Source: Spisula solida (Eukaryota > Mollusca > Bivalvia > Venerida > Mactridae). Taken from it: 64,000 nucleotides of DNA. The DNA lies in NCBI GenBank assembly GCA_947247005.1, contig OX365952.1, positions 5,478,501 through 5,542,500 of the forward strand, given 5' to 3'. Position 1 is the stretch's first letter, and each line of letters opens with the position of its first letter. The notes below the pieces were generated by a model. That model did not search any database, had not been told where the DNA came from, and saw only the letters and a program-made list of their open reading frames with translations. Of this stretch, positions 35,001-47,000 are shown one piece after another. Position numbers and translations under genes: made by a program.

Positions 35001-38000
35001 ACTATATCCTAACCAGTACTAACTTACCCTTCCACAAGGAACCGGCAACTTCTCCACATTGTAAACTTTTCCAATAATGATTTTGCATGTCTACATCTTC
35101 GAAAATATTAGAAAAATAAAACTCTCGCAAAAAAAAGTTATTTACTGTAGTTGTCTTTCTTCAATGGTGATCTTTAACTCAAAATTATGTATCTGTTTAA
35201 TGATGCGAAGTTTGAGTGCAGCCTTCCGATGGGAAAAAATCGACTCAAAAATGCACATGGCAATATTTGAGATGAGACATAGGACAGATTGAGATGCTTG
35301 GGCCTGGTGAGAATGTATATAGAGTGCAACTTACTGTCAATGGAAGAAGAAAGTAGCAGTCAAAAGCCACCAATAATACAACAATAGCAACAATGAAATA
35401 ATACACAGCTGATGTTCTTGGATTAGGTGAACCTGTAAGTACAAAAGAAAGTAGCAGTCAAAAGCCACCAATAATACAACTTTAGCAACAATGAAATAAT
35501 GAAAGGTCAAAACATAGTCGTGTTCAGCTTTTAACACAGTGTAATGTGAATTTTAAAACATAAGAGTCAATAGGGTAGTAACTTTTCATTGATGCTGAGT
35601 ATACTTAAACAACCTAGATATTTGACTTGTAAAAATAACAAATCTGATAGGACTTAGGATAAACCCAGAACATTCCTGAGTACGGGTCAATACAATAGAA
35701 CAATACTACACAGATACCTTAAATAAAATTTCTGATGAAGACTTAATAAAGTTGTTTTAACATTGAAAAGAGCTTGGAGTTTGTCTTGTTTCAAGTAATT
35801 CATTATTATAAACAAAGGAGGGTAACTCCTACATATTTATAAACAAAATACAGAATATGTTTATCTCCCTTACCTGCGATAGAAATTATGTTGATCACAG
35901 ATGTAAATATTCCACTGAGATTCTGAAATAGACATTGCAGAAAAACGTATAACAAATATGATAAATGGGACCCTAGAAAATACATGAAAAGTAAACAGCA
36001 CAATTTTCAATCGCAAGATATGCCTTCACACAAACTTTACTACCTAAACAGAGAGTTTCAATCCAATATCTCATGTATTACCTTAATTATCGAGTGGAAA
36101 CCAATTTGCTATATTTAGCAACAGCAAACTAGACCCAATCGACCCCACTAAATATACAAGATATCTATGCAACAAGTTCCATCAAAATGTGTTAGTTGTA
36201 TACGTCAGCCAATTCACCTAACCAGTTGTACTGGACTTTATCCTCACCAATACTAACATACCATTCCACAAGGGACTTACAAATTTCTCCACATGAGGAG
36301 GAAAATCAAAATTGTTGTTAAATTATTATAATAATAATATTAATGACTTTTATTTATAGTGGATGACATATTTGGTTCTATACCAATTTTCAATATGGTC
36401 CACATCAGCATTAGATATTTACAGGACTACATGATAAATTTACATAATACATTAATACAAATTATGGAAGGGTATGACCAGCCACGACTGGAAATCAAGG
36501 CCAAATCACTGGGTTACGGGACATGACCTAACGATAATGATATTACTTACAGTGCCCAATACAATAGCGTTAGTATATTTCATAGGTAAAATGGCCGCCT
36601 GACCGAACGTACTATTCTGGTAGACCCCAGCACAACCTGTGGAAGAATACAACATAATACACTATTATATACAGTAAAGGTTTTTTGCCAAAATGTCACA
36701 AAATACAGCCGCCTTGGGGCATGGCACGCCCGCTAAGGGTGTTCACATAATACGTCCCATTTTCAACGGGCGTATAAAAACAGTGGATGTAGGAAGGTAA
36801 AATATTGATTCCATAAAATCAGGGATTGAAGAAAATTACAGGGAAATCCCTAATGCATTAATTTATGTTCCTCATGAATTCCTGAAAATGTGTAAATATG
36901 CTTTCATAACACGAATAACATGGAACTTTTAACTGCACATTCATTGACCCACAAAATAATACACAACATATTAATACTGTATTACCTGCATTTTATCCAC
37001 CCAGAATTATAACCAATAAAATAGATATTTCCTTCACACAGTTTTAGACATTTTCCAAGTGTCTGATGGGCAAATCAGGAATGGTCAGGCCGAACTTAAA
37101 ATATTCTTGGTTTCCCCATCCCGACCCTAGCAGATTTAGAATGGGTAGGTAGGTAGGGTAAATATTTTTTTTTTAATTGTTTCAGTATGATAGTTAATGG
37201 TCTAGACATACAAATAATGAAATTTAGAATTAACTCTAAGGTGAAAACCAACTAAAATTTAATGGTAAGAAAGAAGCCAGCAACAAAAAAATAAAATTTT
37301 CACTTCCAATTTTTAATAAAAAAAATATTATTTCAATTTGGGCAATAAAATATTTTGGGTAGGGCCCTTTTTAATCGGGTAGGTAGGGGATGGGGAAACA
37401 AACAATATTTTATTTTAGGCCTCATATTCATATTTTCACATTTGACATTTTTCCTCAAATCTTCTCCCATGTTTTACCCGAGTCCAATATACAAGTATAT
37501 GCAATACAAAGGAAATCACAGTACAGATATCAAACTTAAGTTGGCTAATATTACTAAGATTTTACTTACAGTTTAACAGTGAAGCAGAGATCATTGTTAG
37601 AATGAAGAATAGTTTTGGTGCTGAAAAAGAAATAAGAAACAATATAAATACATTCACAACAAATTCCTGTTTATGAAGATTGCTTCTAATAAATAGGAAT
37701 TTAAAAGTATATCCATAAACTATCATAGCTGTTAATAAGTGCACAGATTGGACAATGTCCAAAATATTGACTTTTTGACTAAAATCACAAATATTTTCTT
37801 TGAACTACTGTTTAAAGGTGAATATTGTAGTTGAGGGAACTATGTATTAATTGGCAAACATTCGGTCTGCCAATCTGCTAACATACAATGTCATGTGCAA
37901 AGCTATGTACCCCATCTTTTTTTGAAAATCTTTTTTTTTTAAATATTCATTGAGTGCCACTGGTCAAAAGTATTTCAGTCACATTGTGGAAACTCATTCA

Positions 38001-41000
38001 TGTTATCCTGAGAACTGGCAAACTATACTTTGCTGAGCATCGAGCATAGGAGATATAGTGGTAGCATTTTTAATGACTTCAGTATGTATAATAAGCAGCC
38101 TAGGATGGAACCCCAGGAAGCGGACCTGATACCACTATAGCAGCCTAGGATGGAACCCCAAGAAGCAGACCTGATACCACTATAGCAGCCTAGGATGGAA
38201 CCCCAGGACCTCTCAGACTGGAAGCGGACCTGCTACCACTCGAGTAGCCTAGGATGGAACTCCAATACCTCTCAGACTGGAACAGGCCCTGCATTAAGGC
38301 TAAATTTCAGGAAGTCCTGACTTCCTGACCTTTGATTTGGGAAGTCCCAGTATGATTTTACGGAAGTCCCAAGTTTCGAACATCAACTCTGCGTGTACAT
38401 TCAGTAATGTAGTGCCATCCAACAGTATGTAGGATTGTCCAACCATTGTTACTAAGTTCAGATTACACACTATCATGAGGTAAACAATGAAAATTTACTT
38501 CTGAACATGATACATATTTTATTGAAAATTGAGGTGTGTCTATGGAGAGTAGGGTTAAGAATTAGATGTTCAAAAAATGTTACTTGATTTAAGTACTAAT
38601 AACACACTTGAATTCTTACAATAATAGAAGCCAAAACAAAATAAAACACGAGTTTATCCGAAGATATGTACATATCCGAAATAGTGCAACTTGTATGTCA
38701 TATAAGTCGTTCTTTTCCCGGCCATTTGCAGTAATTTATGCACCTAAACTCATATCTTAATTGCTATTGTTTAAATGCCACAAAATGTGTTAAAACTCGA
38801 ATAATACCAGCACCATTTAATGCTTCCGAACACCACGTCATTTACACGATTTTAATGTTCGCGCTCTCTGCAAATTCAGAAAAAAATTCGCTGCGTCAAT
38901 CAATAAATTCCTCAAATTTAACACACGTGTATCGCATACAGTTTACGGGATAAATTCGCATGCCGCACGATCAAAGACCGCCGAGGCACTACCCGCACCT
39001 TTGAAGGGAAGCGCGTCGGTCACATCAAACGTCCTTAACGTAGACATTAATGCCGCACGCTCGTTTGATGAAACTGCTGACCGAACGTTGGCAAAAGTAT
39101 GTTAGAGTTGTGATATTTTGTGTCTGGGATTTATGTAAACGCGCGGAATATGAATTACAAGGTAAATATTCTTTTTAAACTCGATATTTGCAGAATATAC
39201 GTTTTGACTCGTGTCTTTTTTTAATTATGCGTACAACTAAGAATTACGCTTACCCAACGTACGGCAAATTTATAAAATAAAATCGATAATTCAATCAAAT
39301 CAATTAAAGCATACGTGTTTACGTAACGGTTTGTAACTACACAATTATCTGTCTCTACACGAGATTATTAGCGCGACGCGTTTTACACACCTTTGGTGAA
39401 TTTGATTACCGCAGCAATCGCGTAAATTATTATGTACAGTACGCATGATCAGGCCGTCAATCAAATTAGCTGACAATCGGTGGGCGGAGCGAACGTTTAT
39501 CGATTGGCCAATGATTTAGCGTGATTAATGAAATCAGTCTGATGCGGCTTTCACCGTCTGAAGTTTACACAACAGGACGTCCTGCGTATTGATTATCGGC
39601 GTATAACATATTTTATTGACGTACGCTGTACGAACGAGAGTTTGATTTCCGGCGTACACGGCCGATTTCCTGGCGTAATATACGCCCGTACGCACGCTAA
39701 CGCAACTGCTGCTGGAAGCAGACCTGCTACCACTATAGCAGCCTAGGATGGAACCCCAATACCTCTCAGACTGGAAGCTGACCTGATACCACTAAAGCAG
39801 CCTAGGATGGAACCCCAGGACCTCTCAGACTGGAAGCGGACCTGATACCACTATAGCAGCCTAGGATGGAACCCCAGGACCTCTCAGACTGGAAGCAGAC
39901 CTGATACCACTATAGCAGCCTAGGATGGAACCCCAGGACCTCTCAGACTGGATGCGGACGCTCTACCACTAGACTATCAAGGCAGACCAGGGAGGGGTCC
40001 CACACATACTTAAGATGGAATAACATTAACTGTTCACTTACTGTCTGATGTATCCACCATAGCCAATATAACTGTAAAGATGAATATAATGACCATACTG
40101 AATAGAGCAATAGCGATACGTCTTGTAGATGCTTGGCTGAAATGAATGATAGCAATTGTTTATTTTTTATCTATACAATGAAATCTCAATAATCAGACCA
40201 CCCCTAGGACCCTTAAAACAGGTCTCTTTATGAGTTGGTGTTAATATTGAGTTTAAATAATGAGCAAACAGGTGAAAATGGACCCGCAAATAGTGGTCCA
40301 AATTTTGAGTTGGTCTCATTATTTAGGTGGTCTTTCGGTCAGGTTTTATGTAGGAGGTCCTCTGATTGATTGGGAAACAAGTTCTTACAACTTACATTAA
40401 TTACTCCCTACACCTCATTTCTGATGTTATCCATCGCCACAATGTTATGAGAGAGAAGCCCGTTTTTCCTTTTTATGCCGAAAGTCTAGCAAGGGTATCA
40501 TTGGTACCATTTTTATTTGGTCTTTGGTATGACATGGCTAGGGATCAAACCCGGGACTTCCTGCCCTCAAAGGGGACGCTCTATCATTAAGCTACCAAGG
40601 AGGTGAGTTGTGTTGAAATGTTTTATATAGCGAAAATCTTGGAATAAATGAGATTCCACTATAGTATACTTATATGATACATGGTTAACACAGGTTTGTA
40701 CCCCATCATAGTCCAGAGCACTGGATTTGTAACCTGGATTCAATACAGTTTAAATTTCCAGTAGCAGCGTGACAATTTGTGGCAACAATGCTGAATTTCC
40801 TCCACATGTGGAAAAGTTGCTGGTTCCTTGTGGAAGGGTAAGTTAATACTGGTTAGGATACACTGTCCAGGAAATCTGGTTAGATGAATTGGCCACTGTA
40901 TTAAACATTTAACTGAAACATCGTTGAGAATTAAACTGAAATACACTTTTCTTGTTCTAGCTAACAATGTGAGATTAACTTACCCGCCAAACTGGAAGAA

Positions 41001-44000
41001 CGTATTGATGCAGCTAATGACAGCGTTGGAAACTTGCGAGACAATGCCCAGATAAAACATGAATTCTGAACGATATGATGCATCAACACTCGTTGGTGTG
41101 TTTAGCTTGTAATCTTCAAAATACTGAAGGAAGAAAATAACAATTTGTCAATTATACACAAAGGGCCATAACTCTGGCAATATTCATCTGACCTAAAAGT
41201 CCGGACAATATGCACAACTGGGCTTTAATCACAAGAACCTTAATGGGAAAACCTAAAGAGAATTTTCTTAAAATTTCCTTAAGTGTATCAGGAAAATCAA
41301 GAATGTCAATTTGTTACAAACATGTGTACATAGTTTAGAAGCATTATGTAAAGAGCTACAATAATCACAAAGAAAACGTGGGTTATTCTTTGTTTCATGG
41401 GAAATATGTGCAGCTCAATTTTTTAACTTAAGTCAAAATATTTAAGTTTTCCCTTAAGATGCTTAGTAAATACCTGCCCAGGATCATGGTTATTTGTTTG
41501 TGTAATAAATTTCAGCGGATCTGAGGTATACTGCCAAATCTTGAAAATAAGCCAGTTTCAGTTGCCAGTAGCATACATCCTTACACCAAAACTCTGTTTC
41601 AAACAATTTTCTTCTGTTAAATTCAACTTAGTCAATAATTTGAATATTTTCATCAAAAAGCTTTCCTTTTCTGCAGAAAAGTTCATTCTTTCTAGTGCAG
41701 CAAATCCAGGCCTGCGTTCAATGAAAAATGACGTGGCGCACATTTCGTACCTGGTACATGTACGTAACAGGTACGTAACGTGCATAACGTAATTCTATGT
41801 TAAACTCAGGGCTGGTTTTCAGACTATTCAGGACTAGTAGGACCACTATAACTTACTGATTTGGCAGTGATAAACATGTTCCATGGCATGAGGATTCCGA
41901 CACCGTGAGTGAGGAAGATTAAGAATACCATACGATATCTGAAAATATAAATCACATAGAAATAGTTAATACTAACTAACTAATATTAGATTGATACTGA
42001 AGCAAATTCAATGTTCCGTTTGTCTTATTATAAATATTAGATTGATATTGAAACAAATTCAGTGTTCGGTTTGTCCTAATATTAGATTGATATTGAAACA
42101 AATTCAGTGTTCGGTTTGTCCTAATATTAGATTGATATTGAAACAAATTCAGTGTTCGGTTTGTCCTAATATTAGATTGATATTGAAACAAATTCAGTGT
42201 TCCGTTTGTCCTAATATTAGATTGATATTGAAACAAATTCAATGTTCTGTTTGTCCTAATATTAGATTGATATTGAAACAAATTCAATGTTCCGTTTGTC
42301 CTAATATTAGATTGATATTGAAACAAATTCAGTGTTCTGTTTGTCCTAATATTAGATTGATATTGAAACAAATTCAGTGTTCGGTTTGTCCTAATATTAG
42401 ATTGATATTGAAACAAATTCAATGTTCGGTTTGTCCTAATATTAGATTGATATTGAAACAAATTCAGTGTTCGGTTTGTCTGTGTTCTTCTGAGACAGTC
42501 ATAAGTGCATGGTCATCCAGTTTTATTGATCGATGACTTCTGACCGTAATAATATATATAGTGAAGAGACAGTAACTTTTGTGTGATAAGTAAGTCAAGT
42601 GCACTACTCCTTGGTTCTGGCGCCTGGTGTATAGCACCAATGTAGGTTGTTAGTCTGTGTCTACTCTTAATTGGGTAATAATTAGTCTGTATCACTTTTG
42701 CTTAAACTCGACTTAGAATTTAAAACCTAAATTTAATAGCATTTTTTCCCATTATATGTAAAGCAGTGAAATTCAGTCAGTTAATTACAGTATGATGTTT
42801 GGTACGCACACTATACTTATACTATACATTGTACTAGACCAATTTATATCAAAATTAATACATTAATAACAAGTAGTTAAGAATTGCAAGCAGTACGGAA
42901 GTCCCCTACCGGTTTGAAGCCATTTTCAATGTTTCTGTCGCCATAGCAACCACAATTTTTTTAGACGTGCATAATCCCCTTATTGCCCGCCATTTCCACA
43001 TACCAAGTTTCATAAACCTAGCTTGAAAACTGTTTGAGTTATGTCAGGATGAAGATTTTTTGACGGACAAACTGACGGACTGACTCACTGACTTGACGTT
43101 GTGGGGTTTTCTTTTGTTCTTTCTTTTGTTTGTAAAACCCCATAAGCAACATTTTGCACCCCGTAAGCAAAGGGATGAATAGAATCTAAATGTAGCCTAT
43201 TGTTCCACACCCCACAACATCAAGTGGCACGTACGGACGGACGGACTGACTGACAGAGGGCAAACCTATAGTCCCCTCCGATTAAAAATCGGTAGGGGTC
43301 TAAAAACATGGAAGTGAAAAGAGCATATTGAGGTCCGAGTTTCTGTTGTTAAATGTTGTCGAAAAATTAAGGTCCCAGAAAGCCGTCAATGATTGATTAA
43401 TCAATATAAGCTGCTTTAATTAAGAACTAGTTTTTGCAATCATTGTACATTTAACATTTTGAAGTCTGATTTTCTGTTGTTAAATGTTTTTGAATAAGGT
43501 CCAGTGCAGAAAGCCGTCAATGACTGAATAATTAATATAATACAGCTGCTTTGTGAACCAGTATTTACAATTCATGTAAATAAACAAGTCACACTAGACA
43601 AGTTTACCTTATTTGGCTTATCTGTTACACTTTTAAGGTAACATTTAAAGCATACAAACTTAATCTTTCTTTTTATTCAACCTCTATCAGTAGAATGTTA
43701 AACACAAGGTGAAACAGGTATTTAACTTCACATTTGTTATAGTGTATAGACTTAAACATAGCCGATAAGTTAGTGAATTATGTAACCAATTTAATCTGCA
43801 GCCAAACACGGATTTCTTATACAGAACAGTACAACCTCTATAGAGCAACAACCATTTGAGAACTTTGGTTTAACGCCGTATCTTAACAATTTTTCAATTG
43901 TATATGACGGCTGATTCCCCTAACCTAGCCCACCAGTATTCTTGGAATGTCTTTCTATTGACCAAAATAGACTAATCAGTACTAACTTACCCTTCCACAA

Positions 44001-47000
44001 GGAATAAGCACGTTCTCCACATGTGGAGCAAAATCAACATTGTAGTCAAATTTTCATGAAAGGGAATGACCTGCTTTAACTGGGAATTGAACCCAGATCA
44101 CCGGGTTACAAATTCAGCGCACTTTAACCACACGACCATTGCCAGGGCAAGTATTATGTTTGGCAAGCTATATGCAAGAGCAAATTAAACAGCTCTAAAT
44201 ATTCTACTCTTTTTGTAAAATACTGTTTGTAGAATTTAAACCCACTGGTCATCAGTATTTCGGTCATATGGAGACTATATATGTTGTCACATTACCCTGA
44301 CATCAGGCAAACCAGTATATTTTACAAATATTTTAGGTGAACATTAAACTTATAACAACATAATTGTCTGACTTGAAGTTGAATAACTACTTATTAACTA
44401 CCCATTATTTAAGGTGAATAACTTCCAAGTAAATACTACTAAGGCGTCTTATTGTTACCCACTGAAAGACTGCATGTATCTTGTTTGTGTATATTTGACA
44501 TTCAATACAGTATCATTTCCACTACAATTCGTACAAATTGTAATGTTTGGTAATATGGTATACCATATACTTCATATATATACCATATATCTTCATCATT
44601 AGGCATTTAGCCACGCCCACTTCCTTACTTCGGACACTCCAACCACCTTACTTCTGACACTGATTAATATAGCAGTATTAAGGCTCTTCAATTAGGCCAG
44701 AAGACATTAATTCCTAGATGATCATGCCACCTGCATATTCCAGGATAGATATTTTGGCATTGGACTCAGACAGTCATAGTGCGTAAACATTTGGTTTTAT
44801 CCGGGCCTAATTGGCCAATGTTATCCAACTTCTAGGGAAAAAGTAGTTTATTGGAAAAATTTCCTCATATCTTACTAAAAACTTGTGTGAACGCCTTTAA
44901 ATATTTCAAATCATTCAAATGTAACTTGTGAACGCCCTTAAATGTTTCAAATCATTCAAATGTACCTAAGAAAAATACTTTATCAAAAACTTCCCTCTCG
45001 TATTTTCAGACAATTTTAACTGAAACCTATCAAGCAATTAGTCTATAATGGCATAACATGCTGTAAACCAAGAAATTATTTCATGTGATTTAATTTTACG
45101 GAGTTTGCGAGTGGTAAAATTTTACAAAATTAAGTTGCCGCATAGTGCTAAAATAATAATATAGACATTACAGGAATCTTAGGAATGCGAAAATTTGTAG
45201 CCGCAAATATGCCAGCGATAAGCAAAAACCCGAAAGTTGGTATTCACAAAAGTAAATTGGTTTACAGTACTATCTGAAGCTACCCGGTATATTTATATTG
45301 CAATATTTTCCTTATACCCAAAATGTTATAATCTAAATAGAAAAGGTTATTTAATTTCCTCATTTGACTATATCATTTTTTCCATGCAAAATTTAAACTG
45401 AATATTACTCTGCTGAAATGGACATCATTGTAATGATCAATCTGATTGTATTGGGGATCAGGGTCATTTTTAATGCAACAGTTAATTTCAGCAATTATGT
45501 AATATGTTTATGCATTAATTGGTAATCAATGTGCATCAATCATTATTTCTTTTCAATTAATTGATGTTTGCTAAATTGATAAAAATTTGCGTCATCCAAC
45601 TGCCCAGCCTGGTTGACTTTGCCTTGAACACTGTGCCAGCAGATGAACGATTGTTGGACTTTCTCTATGTTAAAAAAAGTCCCCCCTAAAAAAATTCGGA
45701 CCAACCTCTCATTTATTGGGACATGTAACTGGACACAAGGATTTAATACCCAATCTTTCATGCCATGTAGCTGTATGAAAGCTGTATTGGAACGCGAGTG
45801 GAGGATAAACCATCGATGATAATAGAGGCTCACAGAGAATGTCGACTGGGCTGGCCAAGCTGTGTTTACCCATTAAATAAAGTCATCATTATTTTTATCA
45901 TTACATTCCAGTGTTTTACCTGTCACGTGGTGGATGATCCACCTTCTGTCGTTCCGCAGCTAGTAAATCTTCAGTTCTACTTAATGAATCAAAACCCGGG
46001 TCAAGTTTCACGGGAGTTGAATTGATGGAGATAAATCGTTCCTTCTCATCGGGATGACCAAACTCTGAAAGTACAAATATTCGGCAATAAAGATCATTCT
46101 GTATGAAGAACAATGAATTTGAAAATAATCATGTTCAAATCTAAATGCTATTTATTAATAGCTACAGAAAATCAAGTCTTTATTATCAGTAATAACATTT
46201 GATGGTTCAAGCACAAGGTCATTTCTGAAGCATATATACCGGACGCTATTTTGGAGCTATACAGTACCTTATTACTAGAATTAACTGTTTTTTTCTGGAA
46301 ATGGAGAAACTGTTGCTGACAGTCATTATATTCACTGATACTTGTTACATCATCAGTGTTAACTGTGAACACTGTAATAACTAAAAGATAGGTTTGACAT
46401 CATATGACATTTTCCTACATTATGTGACATTTTCTGACATCATGTGACATTTTAGACATTATGTGACATTTTCTGACATTATGTGACATAATTTTCCAAC
46501 ATTATGTGACATGATTTTCCAACATTATGTGACATGATTTTCCAATATTATGCGACATTTTCCAACATTATGTGACATTTTCCGACATTATGTATCATCT
46601 TCCAACATTATGTTACATTTTCCAACATTATGTGACATTTTCTGACATTATGTGACATTTTCCAACACTGTGATATTTTCCAACATTATGTGACATTTTC
46701 CAATATTATGAGACATTTTCCAACATTATGTGACATTTTCCTACATTATGTGACATTTTCCGACATTATGTGACATCTTCCAACATTATGTGACATTTTC
46801 AGACATTATGATTAATCAGACATGTAAATTCACGTCAAATCAATGATGATATAGATACGACGTAACCTGGAGATATATCTAGCTTCACTAACTCCACACA
46901 ATCACAGACTTCTATCCTACTCATACCAATGCAAAAAAGATGCAATTATATATCCATCAATATCCAGCTTTCTTGTACAACAGCTTCTCTATATTGCATA

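Noticed and set aside
41976..42536. Two long open frames on opposite strands (repeats of NRTLNLFQYQSNI and ILKQIQCSVCPNIRL)
   Set aside because: Both are produced by a 45-bp tandem unit, a multiple of three, inside an intron. Not genes.
44082..44157. tRNA gene on the minus strand
   Set aside because: It is the head of SINE family S2, with the same body in four other places.
45543..45833. 96-codon minus-strand open frame inside the ENT intron
   Set aside because: Overlaps a LINE tail and has no recognisable domain or splice sites compatible with the ENT frame.
46398..46812. CRISPR-like array
   Set aside because: Units are contiguous with no unique spacers, unit length varies, and the context is a eukaryotic intron.
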